Below the pieces are notes generated by a model. That model searched no databases. It was not told where the DNA came from and saw only the letters and a list, made by a program, of their open reading frames with translations. The translations under genes were made by a program, and so were the position numbers. From DASRHK01 sp963776465 (GTDB taxonomy: Bacteria > Pseudomonadota > Gammaproteobacteria > Nevskiales > Nevskiaceae), in contig CAVZMV010000001.1 of assembly GCA_963776465.1 (NCBI GenBank), forward strand, positions 434,001 through 498,000: a stretch of DNA of 64,000 bases, in the 5' to 3' direction. Positions 26,609 through 35,234 of the stretch are shown here, piece after piece. Position 1 is the stretch's first letter; the number at the start of each line of letters is the position of its first letter.

Positions 26609-27889
26609 ATGCCGCGGACCCTGCGATTCCGCTCCAGCCTTATCCTGGCCGGTCTGATCTGCGCGCATCTCGCGATCGCCTGCTCGGTGCTGTTCTCCGA
26701 GCGCTCGATCATCTGGCCGTTGCACAACGACACCGTGCACCGCCTGCCGCATGGGGCCGACTTCTTTGCCGTCTACCATGGCGCCGCCCAGTGGCAGCGG
26801 GGACGCAGTCCTTACGCCGAGGATCCTGACGGGCTGACGCCCTACCACTACCGGTTCCGCTACGCGCCGTCGGTCGCACTGCTGGCGCAGCCCGTCACGG
26901 CGTTGTCGCCGCGGTCGGCCGAATTGCTGTGGTCGGTTGTTCTGGAGGCGCTTCTGGCCCTCACGATTGCGCTGCTCTGGCGCCGCTTGCCGGCGCGTGC
27001 GCGATTGCCGATCACCGCGATGCTGTTGCTGAGCAGCCCGTATTTCCTCGAGCTCCACATGGGTCAGTTCACGTTCGCCGCGGTCGTGCTTTGCTTTTGG
27101 TCCGTCCTGGCGCGGGGCACCGCCTTGTCCTTCACCGCGTCCGTGCTCATCAAGCCGGTCGGCCTGGTCCTGGCTCCCGCGTTTCTGCGCAGTCCCGCGC
27201 ACGCCCTGTCGTACCTGCTCGCCGCGGCCTTGCTGGTCGGCATTTCGGCGCCGTACTTCCTGCACCATCCGGACGACTGGCACTACTTCTACGAGCACAA
27301 CTTCCTGACGACGGTGGACGCGGCCGCGGACTTTCACTCCGGAAATTTCGGCTTGCTGCATCTGATCCATTTGTCCGCGGGTGACGCCGGCTTGGTCAGC
27401 TTGCAGATCCATTGGGCAACGTTCGCCGACGGCCTGCGGCTGCTGGTCCTGGGGCTGACCGCGCTGGCCGTGCTGCGGTCGCGAGCCGCGACGCTGCCGA
27501 TTGGCGCATGCGCACTGCTGCTGGCGCATTTCCTCAGCTACGGCGCCGTCTGGGAGCACCACATGAGCGCCGTGCTCCTGAGCGGCGCCGTCATTGCCGC
27601 GTCTTCGGGCTCGCGGAGCAACGCCTACCTGACGGCGACCCTCGTGTGCATGCTGTTGCTCGCGCTGCCGACGCCGTCGTCGCTGTTCGACGTCGACCGC
27701 AATCCGTCGATTTGGGACCCGACGCCGGCGTGGCCCCACTGGGTACCGTACCTGGTGATGCTCTTCAAGGTGCTGCCCACCGTCGGCCTTTTCGTCCTGG
27801 CGATGCGAGCCGTCGGCGATGGTGGATACATGGGCGTCAGCGAGACCCTTCGCCGATATTGGCCGCGGCTGCGGGGTCGTCAAGCCTAG
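26609..27889 (+). CDS. GT87-type (DUF2029) membrane glycosyltransferase
   Basis: 426 residues, about ten membrane helices. ADFFAVYHGAAQWQRGRSPY after the first helix holds the acidic residue of the first loop. YRFRYAPSVALL and FLELHMGQFTF are typical of the GT-C family GT87, which uses polyprenyl-phosphate mannose. The start is probably leaderless: TAGAAT lies 6 bases before ATG. It converges with another GT-C gene and overlaps it by 53 bases. The final glycan is unknown. Confidence 0.85.
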   Translation: MPRTLRFRSSLILAGLICAHLAIACSVLFSERSIIWPLHNDTVHRLPHGADFFAVYHGAAQWQRGRSPYAEDPDGLTPYHYRFRYAPSVALLAQPVTALSPRSAELLWSVVLEALLALTIALLWRRLPARARLPITAMLLLSSPYFLELHMGQFTFAAVVLCFWSVLARGTALSFTASVLIKPVGLVLAPAFLRSPAHALSYLLAAALLVGISAPYFLHHPDDWHYFYEHNFLTTVDAAADFHSGNFGLLHLIHLSAGDAGLVSLQIHWATFADGLRLLVLGLTALAVLRSRAATLPIGACALLLAHFLSYGAVWEHHMSAVLLSGAVIAASSGSRSNAYLTATLVCMLLLALPTPSSLFDVDRNPSIWDPTPAWPHWVPYLVMLFKVLPTVGLFVLAMRAVGDGGYMGVSETLRRYWPRLRGRQA

Positions 27890-29471
27890 GCGTGCACCGG
27901 AGCGGATCGCTCTTGCGGAAGTTGGCCGGCTCGTTCACGAAAGCGCTGGCGCGCACGAGCCGGCGGCTCGCCATCTGCAGCTCGACGATCGCGCCGGCCC
28001 GCTCCCACGTCAGGATCGGACCCGCGTTAACCGCGTGGATCAATGCATACAGCTCCGCCAGGTCGGGATCTTCGATGCGATTGGTCCCACTGCGCAAAGT
28101 CGCTCCATAGCCTGCCGGCGCAGGACGCTCGTAGTGCCCGACTCGCCACGGCCGCTTGGCAGGCAGGCGCGCCAGCAACGGGTCTGTGAGGGCGTATGCA
28201 TCGCTGATGCGCCAGTCGAGCGGCAACAAGTACGTGCCCAAGCCGACGGTGCAGATCAGGTACGGGTTGCCGCGACGGCGGTAGAAGTCGGCCTGGACTG
28301 CCGCGGGGCTGTTGGCGAGCGTCGTTTCGCCAAGCCCTAGGTTGCGCAGCAGTCCCTGATGGCGGTAGTAGAACGCACGCTCGTCCTCGATGCCGCTCGG
28401 AGGAATGGTGTGGTCGTTGAAGCTCAACGGACTCAGGACGGTGCTCGGAACATTGCCGAGGAAGGCGACGACGACGAGCCACGCGAGGCGCGGCATGCGC
28501 AGCTCGCCACTGGTCCGCAGCAGCACGACGAGGCAAGCCAGCAAGGGGACGCTCAGGAACCGGCCAGACATGAAATCGCCGCCCACGCGCAGGACGTAGA
28601 GCAGATAGAGCGCGACACCGCCGGCGACCCACCGATGCGGCCGCCGGACGCCAAGCGCCAGTCCAGCGGCGATCAACAGACAGCTGGCGGCATCGCTCGA
28701 CCAGGCGTCGGCGAAGTAACGGACCCCTTGTGCCATGAGCTCGCCTGGCTCGATCCCTGCGCCGACTTTTGCGAGAAAGGTATTGGGCAGCGGGTCGCCG
28801 TAGTAGATCGTGGCGAAGAGCAGCCACGCCAGCAGTGGTGAAGCGCCAAGCAACACAGCCCGCAGGTGGGCGAGGATCGGCAGCCTGCGCGCCGACGCGA
28901 GCGCGTGCAGCATGATCGGCGCGGCGAAGACGCCGAGGTCGAGACGGTTTACGGCCAGGAGCGCTCCCGCCAGGACCACCCTATGGAACCAGGCGGCATT
29001 GCGCGGTTGATCGGCGTAGTGCAGCCAAAGCAGCCAGATCACGATGGTGTGCGAAAGACCGTTTTCCAGACCGCTCGTGCTGTAGTCGATGAAAAAGCGG
29101 GACGTCGCCGCGATCAGGAGCGCAATGGCTGCCGCGACTCGGCTTGGACTGAGCCGAAGAATTCCGTAAGCCGTCACCGCCAGCGCGACGGCAGACAGCG
29201 CCACGCTCGTGAAGTATTCCTCGCGAGTGACAAACGCGGCCATCCCGACCAGCAGCAGCCACAGCGGATGCGTGAAAACCTGCACCCGTTCTCCCACGTT
29301 CCACACCAGCCCGTCCCCCTTCAAGAGGTGTTCGATCACACGGAAGCTGATGAACGCGTCGTCCGAGACCCAGGCGGTCTTGAGGAAAGACAACGACAGG
29401 ATCACAGACGCGAGGCCGAGGAGCATCCGCTCGGAAGGGGGCCATTTGATGCCTGGGCGGAATGCGAGCAC
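27837..29471 (-). CDS. GT-C fold membrane glycosyltransferase
   Basis: 544 residues with about ten membrane helices and a C-terminal soluble domain of roughly 190 residues. WVSDDAFISFRVIEHLLKGD places the two acidic residues in the first loop. GLVWNVGERVQVFTHPLW and YYGDPLPNTFLAK resemble AftB-like arabinosyl/mannosyl transferases of the GT-C superfamily. These enzymes use polyprenyl-phosphate sugars and act on the periplasmic side. It may act with the convergent GT87 enzyme. The acceptor is not known. Confidence 0.82.
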   Translation of the reverse strand: MLAFRPGIKWPPSERMLLGLASVILSLSFLKTAWVSDDAFISFRVIEHLLKGDGLVWNVGERVQVFTHPLWLLLVGMAAFVTREEYFTSVALSAVALAVTAYGILRLSPSRVAAAIALLIAATSRFFIDYSTSGLENGLSHTIVIWLLWLHYADQPRNAAWFHRVVLAGALLAVNRLDLGVFAAPIMLHALASARRLPILAHLRAVLLGASPLLAWLLFATIYYGDPLPNTFLAKVGAGIEPGELMAQGVRYFADAWSSDAASCLLIAAGLALGVRRPHRWVAGGVALYLLYVLRVGGDFMSGRFLSVPLLACLVVLLRTSGELRMPRLAWLVVVAFLGNVPSTVLSPLSFNDHTIPPSGIEDERAFYYRHQGLLRNLGLGETTLANSPAAVQADFYRRRGNPYLICTVGLGTYLLPLDWRISDAYALTDPLLARLPAKRPWRVGHYERPAPAGYGATLRSGTNRIEDPDLAELYALIHAVNAGPILTWERAGAIVELQMASRRLVRASAFVNEPANFRKSDPLRCTPRLDDPAAAANIGEGSR

Positions 29472-29519
29472 GGCTGAAGTCTAGGACGGGACCTTCGCCG
29501 AACGCGAGGCCATCTCGCA

Positions 29520-29525
29520 TAGAAT
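29520..29525 (+). promoter_or_regulatory. -10 box upstream of astD, probable leaderless start
   Basis: TAGAAT followed by 6 bases and ATG 29532, the same geometry as at 26597-26609. Confidence 0.5.
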
Positions 29526-29531
29526 CTGAAA

Positions 29532-30995
29532 ATGCACTCGCTCTTCATCGACGGCCATTGGGTCGAGGGCCACGGGCCCGAATTCGCGAGCTCCGATCCC
29601 GCCACCGGCGAGGTGATCTGGAAGGGCCGCGCCGCATCGGCGCAGGACGTCGACGTCGCAGCCCGCGCCGCGCGCGCGGCGTTCGAGGGCTGGGGCGCCC
29701 TGCCCTTCGCCGAGCGCGAGCTCCTGGTGCGGCGCTTCGCCAAGCTGCTGGAGGAGCACAAGCCACAGGTGTCGGAGGCGATCAGCCGCGATACCGGCAA
29801 GCCGCTGTGGGAATCGCAGGCCGAGGTGCAGGCGATGATCGGCAAGGTCGACATCTCGGCCCGCGCCTATCGCGAGCGCACCGGCACCAGCGAGTCGCAG
29901 AGCGGCGCGGTGAAGAACACTCTGCGCCACAAGCCGCACGGCGTGGTCGCGGTGTTCGGTCCGTACAACTTTCCGGGGCATCTGCCCAACGGCCACATCG
30001 TGCCGGCGCTGCTCGCCGGCAACGTCGTGCTGTTCAAGCCCAGCGAGCAGACGCCGCTGGTGGCGCAGGAGACGATCAAGCTCTGGGAGAAGGCTGGCCT
30101 TCCATCCGGCGTCATCAGCCTGCTGCAGGGCGAGCGCGCGACCGGCGAGGCGCTCGCCGGGCACGCCGAGCTCGACGGCCTCTACTTCACCGGCAGCTCG
30201 CGCACCGGGCAGATCCTCAACCGGCAGTTCGCCGACGCGCCCGGAAAGATCCTGGCGCTGGAGATGGGCGGCAACAATCCGCTGATCGTCGGCGAGGTCG
30301 GCGACGTGCGCGCCGCCGTGCACGACACGATCCAGTCCGCGTACATCTCCTCGGGCCAGCGCTGCACCTGCGCGCGCCGGCTGTTCGTGCCGCGCGGCGA
30401 CGTCGGCGATCGTTTCGTCGCGACGCTGGTCGAAGCTGCAAGGCAACTCAAGATCGGGCGCTATGACGACGCGGAGCAGCCGTACATGGGCCCGGTGATC
30501 TCGCCGCAGGCCGCCGAGCAGTTGCTGTCCGCACAGGCCAGGCTGATCGCGCAAGGCGCCCTACCGCTGCTGGAGATGAAGCGCCTGCCGCTGGGCCCCG
30601 CGTTCGTATCGCCGGGGCTGCTCGACGTGACCGGCGTGAAGGATCTGCCGGACGAGGAGGACTTCGGGCCGCTCCTGAAGCTGATCCGCTACGACGACCT
30701 GGACCAGGCGATCGACATGGCCAACCGCACGCGCTACGGATTGTCGGCGGCGCTGCTGTCCGAGCGCCCCGAAGACTGGGATCGCTTCTACCGTCGCATC
30801 CGCGCCGGCATCGTCAACTGGAACCGGCAGACGACCGGCGCCTCGAGCGCCGCGCCGTTCGGCGGCGTCGGCGCGAGCGGCAACCATCGCGCAAGCGCGT
30901 ATTACGCCGCGGACTACTGCGCCTACCCCGTGGCCTCGGTGGAGGCGCCAAGGTCCGAAGTGCCGGCGACGCTGTCACCGGGATTGAAGCTGTGA
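29532..30995 (+). CDS. astD: N-succinylglutamate 5-semialdehyde dehydrogenase
   Basis: 487 residues, standard length. It oxidises succinylglutamate semialdehyde to N-succinylglutamate with NAD+, the fourth AST step. VFGPYNFPGHLPNGH is the conserved NAD-domain entrance, LALEMGGNNPLIV carries the general-base Glu, and SGQRCTCARRL contains the catalytic Cys. PFGGVGASGNHR is near the end. Its stop overlaps the GTG start of the phospholipase-AstB frame (GTGA), so they are co-translated. Confidence 0.97.
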   Translation: MHSLFIDGHWVEGHGPEFASSDPATGEVIWKGRAASAQDVDVAARAARAAFEGWGALPFAERELLVRRFAKLLEEHKPQVSEAISRDTGKPLWESQAEVQAMIGKVDISARAYRERTGTSESQSGAVKNTLRHKPHGVVAVFGPYNFPGHLPNGHIVPALLAGNVVLFKPSEQTPLVAQETIKLWEKAGLPSGVISLLQGERATGEALAGHAELDGLYFTGSSRTGQILNRQFADAPGKILALEMGGNNPLIVGEVGDVRAAVHDTIQSAYISSGQRCTCARRLFVPRGDVGDRFVATLVEAARQLKIGRYDDAEQPYMGPVISPQAAEQLLSAQARLIAQGALPLLEMKRLPLGPAFVSPGLLDVTGVKDLPDEEDFGPLLKLIRYDDLDQAIDMANRTRYGLSAALLSERPEDWDRFYRRIRAGIVNWNRQTTGASSAAPFGGVGASGNHRASAYYAADYCAYPVASVEAPRSEVPATLSPGLKL

Positions 30996-33754
30996 GGCGG
31001 TTTTGCGGGCTTGCGCTCGCGGCGCTTCTCGCGTCCTGCGCCTCGCTCCCCGAGCAGCCGTCCCCCGAAGAAACCGAAACGCTGGTCCACGCGCTCGACG
31101 CGCGGCTGCCGCCAGCCTCGCTGCGCAAGTCGGTCGGCGACGATCCGGCGACGCTGGAGTTCGCGCGCCACGCGATGGCGCTGGTGCAGCAGCAGACCGG
31201 CCAGCCGTATATCGGCGACAACCAGGTGACGCTGCTCGAGGACGGGCCCAAGACACACGCCGCGCAGCTCGCGGCGATCGCGGCGGCGCGCAGCTCCATC
31301 CACATGGACGTCTACATCCTGCGCGACGACGAGCTCGGCAAGAAATATGCGGCGGCCTTCCAGGAGAAAGCGCGCGCGGGCGTGAAGGTGCGCGTGATGT
31401 ACGACAGCTGGGGCAGCGTCAGCACCAGCGCCGATTTCCTGACGAAGATGCGCGACGCCGGCGTCGAGCTCTCGGAGTTCAACAGCGTCAACCCGGTGAA
31501 GGATCTGCGGCTGTGGCGCCTGAACCATCGCCGCCATCACAAGATCCTGGTTGTGGATGGCAAGGTCGCTTTCACCGGCGGCATCAACGTCAGCGACGAG
31601 TACGCGGGTGACAGCGAGCTGCGCGAAGAGGCGCGCAAGCGCGGACGCCGCGGCTGGCGCGACACCCAGGTGCGCATAGAGGGACCCGCGGTCGCCACCT
31701 TCCAGAAGACCTTCCTCTACTTCTGGGAGAAGACCACGCAGCACAAGATCGAGGAGACGCCGGCGCTGCTACCGCAGCTAAAGCCCGCGGGCCGCGACCT
31801 GGTGCAGGTGCTGACCAGCGGCGGCGCCGACCTCATCGACGTGCTGGTGCCCATCGAGGAGACCGCGCGTCGCCTCACCGATTCCGACGCCGAGAAGACC
31901 AGCAAGAAAAGGATTTACAGCGCCTACCTCGCTGCCGTCGGGCAGGCGCGCTCGCGGGTCTGGATCACCCAGGCGTATTTCGCGCCGGACCGCCCGTTCG
32001 TCAAGGCGCTGAAGGACGCGGCGGCCCGCGGCGTCGACGTGCGGCTGATGATGCCGGGCCTGAGCGACGTTGGCACCGCGCTGGCGCTGTCGCGTCATTA
32101 CTACGCGGGCCTGCTGAAGGCCGGCATCAAGCTCTACGAGTACGAGCCGGCGGTGATGCACGCCAAGACCGCGGTGATCGACGGCGTGTGGGCGACGGTG
32201 GGCTCGTCCAACCTCGACTACCGCAGCTTCATCCACAACGACGAGGTCAACGCCGTGGTGATCGGCCGCGACTTCGGCGCGCAGATGGACAAGCTCTTCC
32301 TGGCCGACGTCGACCACGCCAAGGAAATCAAGCTCGAGGAATGGAACGACCGCGGCTTCTGGCAGCGAACCAAGGAGCTCGGGGCGGTGCTGGTGAAGTA
32401 CCTGGATCTGATGTCCGCGGTCGAAGCCAACTTCGACGGCCTGGTCGGACCGACCCACAACTACGCGGGCCTGGCCTACGGCAACGTCGCGTCGGCGAAG
32501 AATGCCCAGCGCGCCTCCAACCCGCGCGAGGCCGCACTACAAGGACTGCGCAAGATGAAGGCGCTGGCCGACCTCGGTCTCGCCCAGGGCGTGCTGCCGC
32601 CGCACGAGCGCCCGCACATCCCGACGCTCAAGAAGCTCGGCTTCACCGGCCGCGACGCGGCGATCCTCGAGCGGTTGCAGAGCGAAGCGCCGCATCTGCT
32701 CGCCTCCGCGGCGTCGGCATCGGCGATGTGGACGGCCAACGCCGCGACCGTCTCGCCCAGCGCCGACACCGGCGATGGCCGCACCCACTTCACTACCGCC
32801 AACCTCTGCAGCCACCTGCACCGCGCCATCGAGGCCGCGACCACGGCGCGCGTGCTCAAGGCTGTCTTCGCGGAGCGCAAGTACTTCGCGCACCACGCGC
32901 CGCTGCCGGCCACGCCGGGCTTCGGCGACGAGGGCGCCGCCAACCACACGCGTCTGTGCTCCGACTACGGCGAGCCTGGGCTGGAGCTGTTCGTGTTCGG
33001 CGCCGGCGACCCCAGCCGCGGAGAGATCGCGCCGAAGAAATATCCGGCGCGGCAGACGCGCCAGGCCTGCGCTGCGATCGTGCGGCTGCATCGGCTGGAG
33101 CCGGAGCAGACGCTGCTGGTGCAGCAGAACCCCGACGTGATCGACCAGGGCGTGTTCCACAACGACGTCATCGCCGTGGGCAATCGCGAAGTGCTGCTGT
33201 ACCACGAGCGCGCGTTCGTCGACGCGGCCGCGGTGCGCACCTATGTGTGCACGCACTTCTCCGGGCAGCGCCGGCCGGCGTTCGTCGAGGTGCGGGACTC
33301 GGAAGTCAGCGTGGCGGATGCGGTGGCATCCTATCTGTTCAATTCGCAGCTGGTGTGTCCACCCGATGGCGACATGCTCCTCGTCGTCGCGCGCGAGTGC
33401 GAGACCAACCCGCGGGTGTGGGACAAGATCCAGCAGATCGTCGCTGCAAGCGACAACCCGATCGGCGGCGTGCGCGTGTTCGACCTGCACCAGTCGATGG
33501 ACAACGGCGGCGGCCCGGCCTGCCTGCGGCTGCGCGTGGTGCTGAAGTCCGAGGAGCGGCTCGCGGTCAACGACCGCTGCTGGATCACGCCCAAGCGCTT
33601 CGAGGAGCTCTGCGCCTGGGTCACGAAGCATTACCGCGACCGGCTGCTCCCCCAGGACCTGGCCGACCCCGCCCTGCTCGACGAGTCGCGCACCGCGCTG
33701 GACCGATTGACGGGTATCCTAGGCTTGGGGTCGGTCTACGACTTCCAGTTGTGA
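30992..33754 (+). CDS. astB: Phospholipase-D lipoprotein fused in frame to N-succinylarginine dihydrolase
   Basis: One open frame of 920 residues. Residues 1-473 are a phospholipase-D/cardiolipin-synthase-like protein. They open with a lipoprotein signal (LALAALLASC) and carry two HKD sites, HHKILVVDGKV near 180 and MHAKTAVIDG near 389. Residues 474-920 (from the ATG at 32411) are a complete AstB of 447 residues, the length of the E. coli enzyme. It begins VEANFDGLVGPTHNYAGLAY and contains NPDVIDQGVFHNDVIAVGN and NGGGPACLRLRVVL. AstB removes two ammonia groups from succinylarginine in the cytosol, whereas a lipoprotein signal sends the front part out. So either AstB is also made from its own start at 32411, or a stop codon has been lost by mutation or sequence error. 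Confidence 0.9.
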   Translation: MRRFCGLALAALLASCASLPEQPSPEETETLVHALDARLPPASLRKSVGDDPATLEFARHAMALVQQQTGQPYIGDNQVTLLEDGPKTHAAQLAAIAAARSSIHMDVYILRDDELGKKYAAAFQEKARAGVKVRVMYDSWGSVSTSADFLTKMRDAGVELSEFNSVNPVKDLRLWRLNHRRHHKILVVDGKVAFTGGINVSDEYAGDSELREEARKRGRRGWRDTQVRIEGPAVATFQKTFLYFWEKTTQHKIEETPALLPQLKPAGRDLVQVLTSGGADLIDVLVPIEETARRLTDSDAEKTSKKRIYSAYLAAVGQARSRVWITQAYFAPDRPFVKALKDAAARGVDVRLMMPGLSDVGTALALSRHYYAGLLKAGIKLYEYEPAVMHAKTAVIDGVWATVGSSNLDYRSFIHNDEVNAVVIGRDFGAQMDKLFLADVDHAKEIKLEEWNDRGFWQRTKELGAVLVKYLDLMSAVEANFDGLVGPTHNYAGLAYGNVASAKNAQRASNPREAALQGLRKMKALADLGLAQGVLPPHERPHIPTLKKLGFTGRDAAILERLQSEAPHLLASAASASAMWTANAATVSPSADTGDGRTHFTTANLCSHLHRAIEAATTARVLKAVFAERKYFAHHAPLPATPGFGDEGAANHTRLCSDYGEPGLELFVFGAGDPSRGEIAPKKYPARQTRQACAAIVRLHRLEPEQTLLVQQNPDVIDQGVFHNDVIAVGNREVLLYHERAFVDAAAVRTYVCTHFSGQRRPAFVEVRDSEVSVADAVASYLFNSQLVCPPDGDMLLVVARECETNPRVWDKIQQIVAASDNPIGGVRVFDLHQSMDNGGGPACLRLRVVLKSEERLAVNDRCWITPKRFEELCAWVTKHYRDRLLPQDLADPALLDESRTALDRLTGILGLGSVYDFQL

Positions 33755-33771
33755 CGGCCGGGGGGACCGCG

Positions 33772-34242
33772 ATGACGAACACTCGATTCCGTTGGTATGC
33801 GTGGAAGGACCTCGACCCCGACACCCTCTACGCCCTGCTCAAGCTGCGCAGCGACATCTTCGTGGTCGAGCAGGACTGCGTGTTCTCCGACATGGACGGC
33901 CTGGACCCCAAGTGCGAGCACCTGTGCGGCTTCAACGAGGCGGGCGGCCTGGTCGTCTATCTGCGCATGCTGCCGCCGGGCCTGAAGTGGCCGGAGCCGG
34001 CGCTGGGCCGGCTGGTGGTGCATCCCAAGGCGCGTCATTCCGGGATCGCGCGCGTGGCGCTGTGCGAAGGCATCGAGCATTGCTCGGAGCGCTTCGCCGG
34101 CCAGCCGATCTTCCTGTCGGGGCAACAGTACCTCGAGCACTTCTACGTGCAGTTCGGCTTCGTCACCGTCAGTGAGCCGTACCTGGACGACGGCATCATG
34201 CACGTCAACATGCGCCGCGCGGCCGACAAGCCCGCCCCGTAG
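33772..34242 (+). CDS. ElaA-like GNAT acetyltransferase
   Basis: 156 residues, 17 bases after astB. RWYAWKDLDPDTLYALLKLR, VFVVEQDC-type (here IFVVEQDCVFSDMDGLD) and LGRLVVHPKARHSGIARVAL are ElaA signatures. The last is the acetyl-CoA loop. HFYVQFGFVTVSEPYLDDG completes the fold. The substrate of ElaA proteins is not known. Confidence 0.9.
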   Translation: MTNTRFRWYAWKDLDPDTLYALLKLRSDIFVVEQDCVFSDMDGLDPKCEHLCGFNEAGGLVVYLRMLPPGLKWPEPALGRLVVHPKARHSGIARVALCEGIEHCSERFAGQPIFLSGQQYLEHFYVQFGFVTVSEPYLDDGIMHVNMRRAADKPAP

Positions 34243-34288
34243 GTCCTGACCACGTGCGCCCGGACTTTCCGGAGCGCAGTGTCACCGG

Positions 34289-34693
34289 ATGCGGGATCCC
34301 GTCCATCACGATCACAGCCGCGGCAGGATCCTCGTCGTCGACGACGACGACGCCATCGTCGTCATCCTGCACAAGCTGCTCGAGCGCAGCTTCGACCTGG
34401 CGCTGACCACCCGCTCGACGCAGGCGCTGGACTGGATCGTGCGCGGCGACCGCTACGACGTGATCCTCTGCGACCTCTTGATGCCTGAGCTCACCGGCAT
34501 GGACCTGCACGAGCGGCTGTGCCAGCAGGCGCCCGACCAGGCCAAGCGGATGATCTTCGTCACCGGCGGCAGCTTCAACAACCGGGTCCAGAGATTCCTC
34601 GGCACGGTGGCAAATCCGCACCTGGAGAAGCCTTTCGACCTGCGCCAGCTGCTGGTGCTGATCAACGCGCGCCTGCTCGGCGCCCAGCACTAG
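34289..34693 (+). CDS. Stand-alone response-regulator receiver
   Basis: 134 residues. Acidic cluster in ILVVDDDDAIV, phospho-Asp in VILCDLLMPE (about D62), Thr in IFVTGGSF, Lys in LEKPFDLRQL: all receiver positions are intact. No output domain is present. It starts 46 bases after elaA in the same direction. The upstream DHSRG start region is slightly longer than usual. Confidence 0.9.
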   Translation: MRDPVHHDHSRGRILVVDDDDAIVVILHKLLERSFDLALTTRSTQALDWIVRGDRYDVILCDLLMPELTGMDLHERLCQQAPDQAKRMIFVTGGSFNNRVQRFLGTVANPHLEKPFDLRQLLVLINARLLGAQH

Positions 34694-34844
34694 CGCCGCG
34701 ATGCGCCGGTATGTTTTCACGACAGTCTTGCCCTTGTGCGCGCTGTCCAACAGGCGGAGGCTGGAATTCGTTGCAGTTCGACTTCGGGCTGACGGGGCGG
34801 CGGAAGCAGCTGGCTGGCGGCGAAGATATCTGGAGAGCTGGAAC

Positions 34845-35162
34845 GTGTATCGCAAAGTGATGGCGCTGGACGAGATCTGGGACGAGGACATGCACGCCTG
34901 CACCGTCGACGGCTGCAAGGTGCTGCTGATCCGCGTCGGCGATTGCGTCTACGCGTACGAGGATCGGTGCGCGCACCTGGGCTTGCCGCTGTCGGACGGC
35001 TACATGCATGCAGGCAAGCTCACGTGCGCCGGCCACCACTTCGAATACGATGTCTGCACCGGCACCGGCATCAACCCGAAGAATCGGCAGCTGACGGTCG
35101 TCCCCGTGCGCATCGAGAAGGGCCAGGTCTACGTCGACGTGGCGTCGCAGGCGCCGGCATGA
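34845..35162 (+). CDS. Rieske-type [2Fe-2S] ferredoxin
   Basis: 105 residues from GTG 34845, chosen because GGAGAG precedes it at 34832-34837. An earlier frame start has no family support. Cluster ligands are C42-x-H44 (RCAHLGLPL) and C61-x2-H64 (TCAGHHFEYD). Sequence and length resemble the toluene-4-monooxygenase-type ferredoxins that pass electrons to oxygenases. No oxygenase or reductase lies nearby, so its partner is elsewhere. It ends 72 bases before the convergent, disrupted GH3 gene. Confidence 0.88.
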   Translation: MYRKVMALDEIWDEDMHACTVDGCKVLLIRVGDCVYAYEDRCAHLGLPLSDGYMHAGKLTCAGHHFEYDVCTGTGINPKNRQLTVVPVRIEKGQVYVDVASQAPA

Positions 35163-35234
35163 CCAGCTTCCTCAGGATCCGCAGCCGGCGCCGCCGCGAT
35201 CCCGACGGCGCCGTCGAGCCACACCCCGTCGACC

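Noticed and set aside
22725..26657. A 1310-codon plus-strand frame
   Set aside because: Antisense to the subtilase; the Arg/Ala/Val-heavy composition without motifs is typical of a GC-rich shadow frame.
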